From Lobosporangium transversale (lineage: Eukaryota; Mortierellomycota; Mortierellomycetes; Mortierellales; Mortierellaceae): DNA of 64,000 nucleotides. The stretch is from assembly GCF_002105155.1 (NCBI RefSeq), contig NW_019029046.1, positions 120,933 through 184,932 on the forward strand, given 5' to 3'. The notes under the pieces were generated by a model that searched no databases, was not told the origin of the DNA, and was given only the letters and a program-made list of their open reading frames with translations. This document shows, in pieces, positions 26,134 through 38,044 of this stretch. Each line of letters starts with the position of its first letter. Position 1 is the stretch's first letter. A program made the translations under genes and the position numbers.

Positions 26134-28640
26134 CTAGTACGCTTCTTTTTCGCGATTATTATATCCAGACTCTGAGTTGTAACCCCTAGCAATGCCTGCG
26201 CGCCCTTCCGTAGCAAACTCAACTGATGTCTCACCCAGCTTGACTTCTAGGCCCTTGAATTGCCTTGACCGAAGATATTCCCCTGCAGCGCTTGACATTA
26301 GTGACGCTACACTCGTATTCTTATCCCTAACAGTCAAGTCTTTCGATCCTTCAAGCAAGGCTGCAAGCTCTTTCGAGTCTTCCCTATTGGACGTAAACTT
26401 CTTACTTTTCTTAAGCTGGCCTGTTACGAGTGAAAAATGTGGTATTTCATCTTCATCACTTGCACGATCGGACGGACTGTCACCATCTTGATCATCCTCG
26501 CGATCAGAAGCAGCATCGAGCTGAGCTTGAGAAAGCTTGATCTTGTCTACACCAACTTGCCCATCCTCAGGTAGCAGTTGCTGAAAATCCGTGATATATT
26601 TCCCAGTCCAATCTAGGGATTTACTAAGTGCAATCTCAAGCTCAAAAGGTGTGACAATGGGGCGATAAAACTCTTTGCTGTCTATTAAGCTATTCTCGGG
26701 ACATGCCACATAGACAAAGCAATCAATTTCCATGAAATTCGCCATCTTGGCCACATTAAGCTTGCCCATCACAAACGTGTAGGCTTTTTTACCCTTCGAC
26801 TCAATCAATGTCTTCAAGTGCTGTATCATGGTCATGTATGAGGCTAGTATATTTTAGAGATGTCGTGAACAAGGGTTAATACACTATATCATTATCAAAA
26901 GGCATTTCAAATAATATACGTCATGAGTCAATTCTCCAAAAAACATGAATATGTTAGGTATCCTGTCAAAACATACCAACGCCTAAAGTTCCAACAGCGA
27001 TACCAATGACATCTGCATCCCTAGCCTTCTGAACTAAAAAGTATCGGCGCATCAGAGACCTGTTGATCATTGCTGATTCTAATCGCCCTTCATTTTCCAT
27101 AGGGTTGAAAGAATAAACATCGCATGCACTATGGGTCATCATGATATTGGAAAGCGTGGGGCTTTCGTTTCCTACATAGAAAAGGGCATAGTCTTCAACC
27201 TTATCATCTCCAGGGAGTTCATACGTCCTCCCAAATCGTCTCCGTTTGGTCTGATCATTTTTATCACTGCTTCCATCCTCCATGTAATCGTTTGGCACCC
27301 TATTCTTTTGTTGTCGTTGCTGAGACATTATAATGGATGTAGCTTCCTGACGTGATGAATTATTGCATACTGATGGAGGGGATATGTTCGATCTATTTTG
27401 GCAGTATGAAGATGATTTCTCGGCGCTTGGAGTACATGGACCCTCATCACTTTGATTGGAACGAACTTCGTTCTGCTGACAGCATCCGCTCCTGGACTTA
27501 TGATCAACGATTTGACTCGATAGGACATATTCAAGGTTGGACTCGGTTTCAACTCTAGATCTAACAATGTTGCTATACTCCATGTTTCTTTCCAGTAATT
27601 TCAGGAGATCATCTATCTCAGTACGTTAAGATAAAAAAAAAAAAAAAAAAAAAAACCATATGTTCAACCACTTTTTTTTTCTCTCCTTTTAGAATAGCAA
27701 GCTGCAAAGCTAATTGATGGTCTGTTCTTACCAATACAATGTGCGTAAACCACATCATACATCAGTAGGACCTTTTTTGACTTATCTCGACCAAACAGCT
27801 CGCTGAATACTGAAGCACATTTCTGCACATCCACAGGCTGTTTTCCAAACACATAGATGACGGGAAGGCGAGAGCTTCTATTCAGCAAAAAAAGGGTTTA
27901 ACAGAACCAAGACCATCGACACCAGATATTTTTTAATATTAATACATCAGGACACAGTGCGTTTGTTTCAATGATCTCATGTTTGAGGATCTAAAGTCAT
28001 CAACTTACGGGCTCTGGCAGGAACGTCCATAATGAATGATTGCGTCAGCTGAAACATGCTGTGCTGCTACTTCGTCCACACAACAGCTACCGTTTACAGA
28101 TATTTAAAAAAAATAAAAAGTCAATGAAACAGGTATAACTGACCAATAAATCTAAATCAGGGCTATTCTTTTATATGTTTGTTTGCTCAGATGAAATAAA
28201 AGAGCCTATGTCTCCTCACCTTCCATATGAGGTGTCTGCAAGTACATAAATGTCACTACCCGTCTGTTCTCGGATTAATTGCGCTACTAATCCAGAATCT
28301 GGTAAAAGTTCATCTGGAAATTGTAGTGCGATCTATGTTTTTTTAGAGATCAAGATTGGGGTCAGCCTTTGTAACAAAAAAGCTCTACATACGTTGGACA
28401 TTTCGCTTCCAAGACATTAGGATGGCAAAAGACATCTCTATAATCCTATAAACTTACTCTTTTGAATCCACGCTCCTTGATAATACTGACCGTACGGTCA
28501 ATTTCATAAATGTCGGTGCAGGCGGCGATCTTGTTCTGTGTTTCGGATGCCAATCGACTATGCTGTACCTCAATCTGGCGAGCAATTACAGCTGAGCCAT
28601 CGTCTGCGAAATTTGAAGGTCCATTGAGCGAAGTCGTCAT
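26134..28640 (-). CDS. DPH2: diphthamide biosynthesis protein 2
   Basis: Dph2 pairs with Dph1 to form the radical-SAM-like Fe-S enzyme that transfers the 3-amino-3-carboxypropyl group to a His of elongation factor 2, the first step of diphthamide formation in the cytosol. Six exons run from [15 protein letters not shown] at 28640: about 28640-28460, 28334-28220, 28088-28017, 27876-27733, 27600-26978 and 26850-26134. Family blocks are [69 protein letters not shown], the acidic, Ser-rich insertion in exon 5, [17 protein letters not shown] and [37 protein letters not shown] is the C-terminal Cys-containing motif and GRAGIARGY is the tail seen in eukaryotic Dph2. The exon 5 insertion of about 130 polar residues is longer than in animals. 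It diverges from mitochondrial uS12 with 140 nt between start codons. Confidence 0.93.
27633..27655. repeat. A23 homopolymer in a DPH2 intron
   Basis: Uninterrupted A23, read as a T tract on the sense strand, near the 3' end of the intron between exons 4 and 5. Confidence 0.9.
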
Positions 28641-28780
28641 GGCTGGCTGGCTGAAAGGTGCGAAAAAAAATAATAAGGCCCAAAGAACCAGCCTTCAGAT
28701 AAATAAGCCACACCCGAAATCAAAATACCTTTGACCTATTGTCTTGTCAGTCCCCTTTCGCCCTTCGCCCTTCGCCCTTC

Positions 28781-29317
28781 ATGTTCAACTTACGATCACT
28801 CCTTACTGCATTGCCATCACCAATAGTAGGAGGCGGCGCTGCTCTCAGAGCCCCATTGACCATGGCTAAATCATCCATGTCCATCTCTGCCATTACAGCT
28901 GTTATCCGACAGCAGAACCAACAACAAATCCGCTCAATGGCTTCTCTTAACCAAGTCATGCGCGGCTGTCGCAAAACATTCAAAAAGGAGTCCAAGTCCC
29001 CAGCCCTTGATGCTTGCTTTCAAAAGAAAGGTGTTTGTGTTCGTGTCTTCGTGCAAAAGCCTCGTAAACCCAACTCAGCTGTCCGCAAAGTCGCTCGTGT
29101 AAAGCTTTCGAACGACAAAGTCGTTAATGCTTATATTCCTGGAGAGGGCCACAACTTACAGGAGCATTCAGTAGTCTTGGTCCGTGGTGGCCGTGTCCCC
29201 GATCTACCAGGAGTTCGTTATCATTTGGTCCGGGGAGCCATGGATCTGCAAGGCGTCGCCAGCAGGCGCACCTCAAGATCAAAATACGGTACCAAGAAGC
29301 CAAAGAAGGCTGAGTAG
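28781..29317 (+). CDS. mitochondrial ribosomal protein uS12m
   Basis: uS12 shapes the decoding centre of the small ribosomal subunit; this copy is the nucleus-encoded mitochondrial form. The single exon gives 178 residues. The first 50 residues are Ala/Ser/Arg-rich with few acids, fitting a mitochondrial targeting sequence. The S12 core follows: [74 protein letters not shown] and [24 protein letters not shown] and [11 protein letters not shown] are the hallmark decoding loops. The chosen ATG at 28781 follows three short CGCCCTT tandem units in the leader; a later Met at 28862 is possible but would shorten the presequence. The promoter region is shared with DPH2. Confidence 0.95.
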   Translation: MFNLRSLLTALPSPIVGGGAALRAPLTMAKSSMSISAITAVIRQQNQQQIRSMASLNQVMRGCRKTFKKESKSPALDACFQKKGVCVRVFVQKPRKPNSAVRKVARVKLSNDKVVNAYIPGEGHNLQEHSVVLVRGGRVPDLPGVRYHLVRGAMDLQGVASRRTSRSKYGTKKPKKAE

Positions 29318-29550
29318 AAGTTAATATGAATGCATAGAGATAAACAACACCCTGGTCACAGTTTGTGAGGCATTGAGTTTGCAAGGGGGATGGAATTGAA
29401 TCCCAGCATTGTAATAAATTCATCATTATCAACATCAGCAGGATTTCTCTCACCACGTCAGCACATAAACAACAAATCGAAAGTAGAGATATGTATACAG
29501 CTACCATTTCTTATTTTTTGTCAGAGGATCCTCCTTTCTATACTTGTTTA

Positions 29551-30779
29551 TTATTGACTATCAAGCCATCCACGGAACGCAGTATAATTACTCTCGAGGT
29601 CGAACTCCAACTGTCTTTTTTCACTTGTGGTCAATTGATCACTAGCTTTCATGCTATTCAGCTTAATTAACCTAAAGTTCGGAATGTCATTGAGCACAGA
29701 CAGTGCGTTTAGATGAAAGCTCTCTTCAAAAAAAAAAAAAAAAAAAAAAAAAAGAGTTGAATCTATGAAACGGTCTCCTAGAAAACGAAGTTGATACAAA
29801 TATTCTTACCACTCGCGCACTTTAGCACGTCCTTCAAAATCTGCGGGTAGTGATCGCACGTTATTGAGAGATTGCATGAGTTCAGCCAAATGAGGATGAA
29901 TCTCGTCTACTGCTGTTCTTCCCAGCTTGAGCAGATCAACGACCGTAATATAGCTCTAAAGATATGGACATAGAGTGTTGAGAAGTGTCAAAGATATATA
30001 CACAGGCTTGTTGACCAGAAATAAGGGTGATGAATAGAACAGATATATTAACGGCAAGAGCATGCACTTCTTTCTCACACATGTACCTGAACAGTTTCTG
30101 CAACATATTTAGCAGTACGATGACCATTAGGTTCGTCTGATGCGCCGCCATCTCCAAACTCGACTGTAGCTGGTACTCCAATTTTGATCCTCTTGGCTGC
30201 AGCAGGGCAATCCAAATTATATTCCTTCATGAATTTTTCCAAATCAATGTCTCCTAACAGATTGGATGCTGTCCTATATTGTGCAATAAGATTTCGACAT
30301 TCTGGAGTATATCTATACCAAAAAAAAAAAAAAAAAAAAAAAAAGAAAGGAATGTTAACACCTTGTTTTAGTAATTGAGAGATTAGATAAAAAGAAAAAA
30401 GGGCTGCTAGCTCACATACTGGGTGTGCGTGATGGCACTGCGAATGTAGGCCATTTCTAGGTGCTCTAATACAACAATAATGGAATACAAGTCTGCCATA
30501 TTATCCATCTGTGCTCGCTCACGGTTATTTGTTGTTAGTCGGATTTCTTCGTCAAGGTTGATGGCTGGAACAACTACTCGAAGATAATGGAATAAATGCA
30601 AATAGGTCAGGTTAACATATTCCCATGGGTTTGTTTCCCTCAAAAAGAAATACTATTCTTTTTTTTTTACCCCGACTGCCACTAGAGGTTCCTCCAAAAG
30701 ATGCGCTAGGAAAAGAGCTGCTTGGTGAGGAAGATCCATTAACTGATGCTAAGTATTGCTGTGTTGAGGTGAATGCCAT
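29551..30779 (-). CDS. VPS28: ESCRT-I subunit Vps28
   Basis: Vps28 links ESCRT-I to ESCRT-II on endosomes for sorting of ubiquitinated membrane proteins. Five exons are inferred. Exon 1 (30779 to about 30671) is a Ser/Gly-rich leader. Exon 2 (about 30572-30421) carries INLDEEIRL and NNRERAQMDNMADLYSII, the start of the core. Exon 3 (about 30312-30095) has YTPECRNLIAQY and LDCPAALQRIK. Exon 4 (about 29949-29812) has SYITVVDLLKLG and DEIHPHLAELMQ and ends LPADFEGRAKVREW. Exon 5 (from about 29665) gives LNSMKASDQLTTSEKRQLEF and DLESNYTAFRGWLDSQ. The C-terminal four-helix domain is therefore complete. Introns 2 and 4 each contain a 25-26 nt T tract on the sense strand. The precise exon 1 to 2 junction is unsure. 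Confidence 0.92.
29728..29753. repeat. A26 homopolymer in a VPS28 intron
   Basis: Uninterrupted A26 (T26 on the sense strand) within the last VPS28 intron. Confidence 0.9.
30320..30344. repeat. A25 homopolymer in a VPS28 intron
   Basis: Uninterrupted A25 (T25 on the sense strand) directly upstream of VPS28 exon 3. Confidence 0.9.
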
Positions 30780-30933
30780 AATTATAGCGAACAATTAATG
30801 TGGTCGTCTTTAATGCAGAAATGGAAAAGTGTTGAATGAGAAAGGAGGGGTATTCGGCTTAATGAGACTGCTATTTCCAAGAGCTTGTTTGCTTCATTCA
30901 ATCTCTTTTCAAACATTCAGAGATAATTACATC

Positions 30934-31836
30934 ATGAGCTACCGCGGAGGACATGGACGAGGTGGACCTGGAGGCATGCAGCCAAAGCCTCGTGGTGGAG
31001 GGGGATCAGGAGGGATGAACTTTCCGTGAGTGACAGGCATGGCGGGATTTTTTCGCGGACATACTTTTAATTTCAGGAGATTACATTACTGGATGCTTAA
31101 CTAGCAATACTAATTGACTTGTACACATCCATTCGCCGATAGAAATGACATGTCACAACAGCAGTCAACAGGATATCAACAGCGTGGGTTTCCACCTCAA
31201 ATGATGCAGTCCCAGCAACCAGGACAACAGTTACAGCAGCAACCGCCAACAATGAACATGCCACCACAGCAGATTCAGATACCAATAGGCCAACAAAACT
31301 CGCGTGGATTTATGTCCGGTATGCCTTCACCATCCCTAGTGCAACCAAGCTCCACGCAAATAATGGGATATCAAGGAACTGGGTTTGTGCTTGATTGGCT
31401 GTTTCTTAAATACTATGTGCTTGATTTTACGGAACATTTTACATGCGTTCTTTTCTGCTAACGGCTATTTGGACAATTTCCTTTTCTGATGCTTGTCAAC
31501 AACTAAGACAAGGCACCAATGCTACTAGAACACCATTTGGGCCACCTATCGGACCCATTGAGCAAGGTCAAAAATCACATCATGATGTGAGTTTGTAAAG
31601 TGTTTCACCTGATTAATAAAATAATTTAATCCGCACTATCATGCTAAGTCGTTCTTACCTGATGGACTGAATAGATTCTTCGAAAGCATCAAGAAGAATA
31701 TGCACTCAAGCAATCTGGACAGATGGCAATGGCGCAAGCCCATTCGACAACTCCTGGGACATACATTGGCATGTCCTCAAAGCATAACAACAGTATCATA
31801 CCAGTTCTGCCTCGGTTACCAAATCCATCAATTTAG
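30934..31836 (+). CDS. hypothetical Gly/Gln-rich protein, four exons
   Basis: I do not recognise this gene. Exons 30934-31025, 31143 to about 31382, about 31508-31587 and 31674-31836 join in frame. The N-terminus is an RGG-like segment (MSYRGGHGRGGPGG), the middle is Gln/Met/Pro-rich (QQPGQQLQQQPP), and the last part is the most protein-like: DILRKHQEEYALKQSGQMAM and a C-terminal SIIPVLPRLPNPSI. RGG repeats suggest RNA binding or arginine methylation, but that is inference. It diverges from VPS28 with about 155 nt between start codons. Its final intron separates His-His-Asp from the ILRKHQEEY block. Confidence 0.65.
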
Positions 31837-31990
31837 TAACAAGAACCATACCAATTAAAATACTAGCCAGAATGTGATGCGATGCGATGTTTTGTATTTA
31901 TGCTTGTGTATTTAAAGAACAAAAGTACAATGAATTGGAGAGAAAAAGTTTAAAGCTACCATAAAAGGAAAATGAAACCTAGAATACAGT

Positions 31991-34441
31991 TTAATCGACC
32001 TCCTCCATCTCGCTGGCCTCAACAACATCCTCAGCCTCGAGGGCAGGCATGTCAGAGGTGGACTCCTCCTCATCATCATCAATAGCAAGGCCAAGCTTGA
32101 TCATGCGGTGGATGCGATCAGCAAAGACATCAGTCTTTTCAATGCTGAAGCCAGAGACAACGAGAGCAACATCATACATCAACAAGGTCAAGTCCTTGAC
32201 GGTCTTGTCATTCTTATCAGCCTCAACCTTGGCCTTGAGGGTCTTAATAATTGAGTTCTTGGGGTTCAACTCCAAAGACTTCTTGGAGGCCATGTAAGAG
32301 GACATAGAAGAGTCACGGAGAGCTTGAGCCTTCATGATACGCTCCATGTTGGAGGACCAGCCGAATGCACCAGTGACGAGGACGCAGGGCGATTCGGAGA
32401 TACGGTTGGAAATCAAGACCTTCTCGACCTTGTCACCCAAAATCTCCTTGATTTGAGTGCAGAGATTCTCATAGGACTTCTCTTCAGCCTCACGGGCAGC
32501 CTTCTCCTCATCATCCTCCTCAAGCTCAAGTCCCTCCTTGGTGACCGAGATGAGCTTCTTACCATCATACTCCTTGAGCTGAGTAACAGCATACTCGTCA
32601 ATAGGATCAACCATGAAAAGAACCTCGAAACCTTTCTTCTTCAGGACCTCAATGAAAGGCGAATTTTCGACGGCAGTACGAGACTCACCGGTAATATAGT
32701 AAATATTTTTCTGCTTCTCAGGCATGCGAGTGACATAGTCCTTGAGAGAAGTCATCTCATCAGAAGACTTGGTCGAGTGATAGCGGAGTAAATCAGCAAG
32801 CTTGGCACGGTTCTGAGAATCTTCGTGGATTCCAAGCTTGATGTTCTTGGAGAAAGCCTCGTAGAACTTGGCAAAGTTCTCCTTGTCCTCAGCAATCTCA
32901 GCGAACATCTCGAGACACTTCTTGACAAGATTCTTGCGAATAACTTTAAGGATCTTGTTCTGCTGGAGCATTTCACGGGAAATGTTCAAAGGAAGATCCT
33001 CAGAATCAACAATACCCTTAATAAAATTCAGCCACTCGGGAATAAGGTCTTCACAGTCGTCCATAATGAAGACACGGCGGACATACAACTTGATGTTGTT
33101 GCGTTTCTTCTTAGTCTCGAACATGTCAAAAGGAGCACGGCTAGGAACGAAGAGGATAGCACGGAACTCAAGCTGTCCCTCAATGGCAAAGTGTTTAACA
33201 GCCATATGATCGGCCCAGTCATTGCTCAAGGACTTGTAGAAAGTGGCGTACTCCTCGTTGGTGATATCTTCGGGGTTGCGAGTCCACAAAGGCTTTGTCT
33301 TGTTGAGCTCTTCATTTTCAATCTTCTTCTCCTTTATGGTCTTCTTCTTCTTCTCCTTCTTATCATCTTCATCCTCAATCTCTTCAATCTTAGAGTCACT
33401 CTCCTTAACTTCCTCCTCCTCATCATCCTCAACCTCCTTTTCAGTCTCCTTTTCGACAGCGAGCTGAATGGGGTATCCAATAAACTCGGAATGCTTCTTG
33501 ATGATCTCTTTAATTCTCTTCTCCTCGAGGTATTCGAGTTGGTCTTCCTTCATGAAGAGGCGCATCTCGCTACCACGACCAAGAGGAGGGTTAACAGTAT
33601 CACGAGTAATCGTGAAGGAGCCACCGGCAGCTGACTCCCAGATGTATTGCTCGTCGTCGTTATGCTTCGAGATGACCTGGACCTTCTCAGCAACCAAGTA
33701 AGCAGAGTAGAATCCGACACCGAATTGGCCAATCATGGAGATATCAGCACCACTGCTGAGGGCCTCCATGAAAGCCTTAGTACCAGACTTAGCAATGGTA
33801 CCAAGGTTGTTGACGAGATCAGCCTTCGTCATACCAATACCAGTATCACGAATCGAGAGAATCTTGTTCTCCTTGTCAGGTGTAATGCGGATGTATAGCT
33901 CCTTCTCGGAATCGAGCTTGGAAGGATCAGTCAAAGCATCATAGCGAATCTTATCGAGAGCATCTTTATGTAAGTAATGAAAATGGCAGATGAAAATGGT
34001 CAACATTAGTTAGGTTCGGTTTGAACATTAATAATTATAATGTTGACAAAAATATTTTTATTTGAGGTATATCAAGCGGTGAAATACGTACCAGAAGCGT
34101 TGGAAACCAACTCTCTCAAGAAAACCTCCTTGTTTGAGTAGAAAGTGTTGATAATCAAGCTCATCAACTGAGAGATCTCAGCCTATACGAATGCAAACGA
34201 TGAATGTTGGTGATCAGCGCATACTGTTTTGATGTTCATTCAAGATCAACAGGATCAGCTTCCAGTTCTTTACGCCACCGAACTTTCCGCCCAACAGACA
34301 AACAAGCAGACAAGTGATCATGGGGAGGCAAGTCGCGATGACACCTGCACTCTACTGTATACCACTGCATGCATAAGCGTCATTGGTCTTGATCATGAGA
34401 AAAAGCTGTCGTACCTGAAAAGAAAACGTCTCGGTCGACAT
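31991..34441 (-). CDS. HSP90: cytosolic heat shock protein 90
   Basis: Hsp90 is the dimeric ATP-dependent chaperone of kinases, receptors and other clients. Three exons (34441-34415, 34182-34092, 33963-31991) join in frame to 696 residues, the usual length. The GHKL ATPase domain shows [34 protein letters not shown] and [18 protein letters not shown] charged Glu/Lys linker follows (about residues 210-265). The middle domain has [19 protein letters not shown], and the C-terminal domain ends in MEEVD, the TPR co-chaperone binding tail of cytosolic forms. The first exon encodes only MSTETFSFQ. An element resembling a heat shock element lies about 120 nt upstream. It diverges from SmF. Confidence 0.97.
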
Positions 34442-34561
34442 GGCGTATAATTTTGGGGTGCAGGGAAGAGAAGGATAAGGAAACAAAAGAGGTACACCAG
34501 ACGGATATTATTTAAGTCATAATTCGTTTGCCATATTGTGAGGCTGGTGGAAACAAAAAGC

Positions 34562-34574
34562 TTCTAGATGTTTC
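34562..34574. promoter_or_regulatory. candidate heat shock element
   Basis: TTCtaGATgtTTC has three correctly spaced 5-nt heat-shock units with one mismatch (GAT for GAA). It sits 121 nt upstream of the HSP90 start codon and in the 326-nt region shared with SmF. HSF binding is inferred. Confidence 0.5.
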
Positions 34575-34767
34575 GATGTCTTGATGAGGGGAAGCAATTA
34601 AAACGTGGCAATGGACTTGCCAAAAAGTTTTTGTGCGATTTGATATTAAGGGTGTTTTCTTTAATTGACAATGGAGTAGCAGTGGCTGAGCTACTCTGTT
34701 TCTCTGTCTTGCCTTAATGAAGTCAAGCTAAATAAATGTCCTTCCATCAATCCTGTCTTCACCAACC

Positions 34768-35303
34768 ATGTCTACTGTAAGTCAAGGCAGAATCAGGGTG
34801 TAACTGTAGACCTCATCGAGCCAACATAAATCGAAGACGAGACGTGTACATCTTAAGTCATTGAATCAACATTTCCGAGATTGGATACTGAAAACTTATT
34901 ACCATTACTTTTTTATTTCATTTTGATTACGACTGGAAATAACTAGTTTGTGCCTGTCAACCCAACACCATTCCTTCATGGACTCACAGGAAAGCCCGTT
35001 ATGGTCAAATTGAAGTGGGGACAGGAATACAAAGGATTTTTGGTCTCAGTTGATTCATACATGAACTTGCAGGTACTTTCTATTCTTGTTTCTCGAATTA
35101 AAATCACTGGTTTAGTGGACTATATTTTTGCTCCAGAAGTTGAAGTGTCTCCCATCGTTTCCAACAGCATTTTACTAAAATCATATTCTTTCTAGCTTGC
35201 AAACACAGAAGAATTTGTAGACGGGACTTCAGCTGGAACATTGGGAGAGGTTCTGATCCGATGCAACAATGTCCTTTATATACGAGGTATCGATGAGGAA
35301 TAA
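34768..35303 (+). CDS. SMX3: small nuclear ribonucleoprotein F (SmF)
   Basis: SmF is one of seven Sm proteins forming the ring on U1, U2, U4 and U5 snRNAs for splicing. Exons 34768-34776 (Met-Ser-Thr), 34947-35072 and 35196-35303 join in frame to 80 residues, matching the family size. Sm1 is [20 protein letters not shown] followed by [16 protein letters not shown]; Sm2 is [19 protein letters not shown]. The NxxLYIRG signature is intact. The first exon is only 9 nt and was placed by the consensus donor GTAAGT after ATGTCTACT. Confidence 0.95.
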
Positions 35304-35753
35304 GCTAATTTGATAAAAGATCCGATACGCCGCCTGGTCGAACCGCTTTGTTATAGCGAGGACAAATGAACGCCATATAATAAAAAAAAAAAGTTCCTAA
35401 GTCTAATATGAGCTAGAAATATCTCCTATCAAGGATTCTTATAATCCTTCCGGATAAAACAAAATTAATGGTTGACTTTAATCAGGTCAAAACTATTACA
35501 TTTATTGCCGCCATCTGACGGCATCAATGAGCATCAAATTTATCATGAAACCGATGTGCAATTCTTTATTACAGCTAAACATTACCAGAAATGAGATTGG
35601 AGTAAAAGCTGACCAACGTATTTTACGTTTGGTATGGGAGTACATGAAGAATGGTAAAGCGAGAAAACGAGATATAGAACTAATTTACGTGTAGAGTCGA
35701 GCCAGAGTGCCATGGGTTGAAACAGAAAGAAGCGTCATGTATTCCCATCTTGC
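35304..35753. other. intergenic, convergent tails
   Basis: 450 nt between SmF and a small minus-strand gene. I see no gene; AT-rich 3' flanks. Confidence 0.6.
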
Positions 35754-36086
35754 CTAGAATAGACTCGCAGGATTTTCATGCAAGCCTTCGACTTGGATGC
35801 CTTTCTGGCACAATACACACTCCTCAACTCTTTCTTGACTATCTGTCATATAGACAACATTTAAGACCTTCATCTTGAGATCTCCAACAGTAGTTTGACC
35901 AGGCACAATATCTTGTTTTGATAAAAGGGAATAATGTACAAAGTTTCCTGGCAGACGAACAGGGATTCCTCGAATGGTTTCCTGTTGATATTGGAGAAGG
36001 TAGCTCAAAAATGAAGGCGATGTTAAAGGCAACGAGGAAAGCGTTTGTTGTTGCTCGGGTGAAAAAGCAATTAATCTTGTGGTCAT
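35754..36086 (-). CDS. hypothetical 110-residue protein
   Basis: A single-exon frame from ATG to stop, MTTRLIAFSPEQQQTL to GLHENPASLF. Codon use looks coding and the protein is not low-complexity. It contains a CVLC pair near the C-terminus but no second Cys pair, so a zinc site is not supported. I recognise no family. It could also be a terminal exon of a longer gene, although no upstream exon is evident. Confidence 0.45.
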   Translation of the reverse strand: MTTRLIAFSPEQQQTLSSLPLTSPSFLSYLLQYQQETIRGIPVRLPGNFVHYSLLSKQDIVPGQTTVGDLKMKVLNVVYMTDSQERVEECVLCQKGIQVEGLHENPASLF

Positions 36087-38044
36087 GTTATGTGTGTTAA
36101 AGATGTTCGATGTCTTGGAATGGTTAGATGTAAAAAGCTTTTGTTCTACACACCCCTTGTTTCCTTCTTCCTAACAATAAGCCACATAAGCAGTGGATGT
36201 GTGGATGTGCATAACACGGACGCCATGAATCGGTGAATGGAAAGGAAGAAAGGATCCACGCATTCTGTGACATTTTTGAATTGCAAGTTTTATTTCTGAA
36301 TAAACGCGTCTTCTGAAATAATTTCTAATGAGACAGGTCCAACTTAAAATGACTCGTAACTTTGCTGCGGTCCCTTGATTACACTATTCATCCGCAAGGA
36401 CGTACCGCTAGTACAAAGATAAAGTCATCCTCTACCTTCAAGCCTCCACTTCAACAGCAGCATATTCTTAACTTGTCCTCATACTAGAAATATAAAGCGC
36501 CAATGCTATAACATGGGCCATTATACATGCGAGTCTCGACGATTCGCAAGAATATATATAACACCATTTAATACAATAAAATATTTGTTTTGATAACAAA
36601 TGGACAGTATTGTGCCTTTACATCCATGATGGCCTATCTGGAATCCGACCGAGCATTTAAAAAGTATGTTGAGGCTGAGTGCCCCTTCTTGTTAAAGTAT
36701 TCGTTGCTCTAGAATATGACTCGCAATTGATTGAAATGAAGTTTCGATGTGTAAACAGAGAGTTAATGTATGGTGTTCATTAGCGGCCCTAGTCGTGTAT
36801 GGATTGACTTTGTATGAACTCTTCTAAAATGACCAAGAAGGAATGACTTTCTTCATTATGGTCACGCTTCTTGATATATTTGGTATGTCTTTGTATCATT
36901 TATAATAAATGTGGTGCTTGTTCATCTTTCGACTCATGAGACACGACGGTTTACATCCAGTTAATCAGAGGTAAAGGGTGCCATTCTTCTTGCTCCACAG
37001 GTGTTGGAATAAATGATGTACTTGCCTACATATCCGCCAACTTCTGTATATGCAGCAATTCTGTTCTTGTGGAGAAGCATATGCATGCATTAATTGACTC
37101 CTGTATGTCGCTGATTCGTGTGAGTGGCTCATTCTTTCATGTACAACTACTTCGCCCGCGGGGTCTTGGTCTTCTAAAATTTTAAAAGCCAAACAACGCA
37201 TAAAAATAAACAAAGAGCCTACGGACTATCAAATGATAGGCTTCACACAAGTTTGTTGTTAAATCAGCTTATTAACGCGTTTGCACCAACAAGGATAAAG
37301 CACCCCGATGGGAAAAGCTCCTTCACGCATTATAATTAACACTTTTCATATACAATGACAACCCACCAATTGTTTATCCCTTAATTTGTACAACTATCAC
37401 TGCATCGTTACATACTGTGTCTCTGATACGCGTCTCAATTTCACAATAGATTCGGCAAGTTGATTTCACGAGGTTTTTCATTTTGCTAAAATTCAAAAGT
37501 GTAGTGTGTAACAATTTGTGTTTGCTCCTGTACTTCAGCTTTGTCTTTCCCCCAAAGGTCATTGCCTCTATTGCTTGTCCTAAAAGCAACTCCGTAGTAC
37601 GCACTTCTTCGTAACAGTGCTAAAGCGTTCTCTTTAATAGAAATAGAGGTGTTAAATATGCCTTCGCTTACTGACATTACTGATTATTGATTACAATATT
37701 TGATCTCGGCTTTAGCATGCATCAATAAGGATAATTGCCATCCTGGCATTGCCTAATATTACTCAGAAGGCCTATCGAATATATCAATTAGCTTTAAGTG
37801 CTCTGACTGTTTACATGAGATCCGAAAGATGCGCCGATCTCCTCATTGTCAATACCATTGCTATTATAAAAGACGTCTATGTGTATTCCTCTGGCTAACC
37901 AACCAATTAACAAAGAGTGTATCCGGTTAGCTCAGAGAAAGGTACAAATAGCGAGATAAATCCCTCATTTCTTGAATATCATCATCCTCTTCACGACACC
38001 AGCAAACTCACTTCCCCTACGGTTCTAAAAAAATTTAACTAATA
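36087..38044. other. gene-poor interval
   Basis: About 2 kb without a confident gene. A minus-strand stretch at 37374-37677 starts with ATG (MSVSEGIFNTS), shows ENALALLRRSAYYGVAF, and is open in two adjacent frames; it could be a small spliced or decayed gene, but I cannot name it. The last 150 nt must contain the lipase promoter. Confidence 0.5.

Noticed and set aside
32049-33634. Several plus-strand frames inside HSP90
   Set aside because: Shadows of the highly biased HSP90 coding sequence on the other strand.
37915-37935. tRNA A-box-like GGTTAGCTCAG
   Set aside because: No matching B box or cloverleaf arms nearby.
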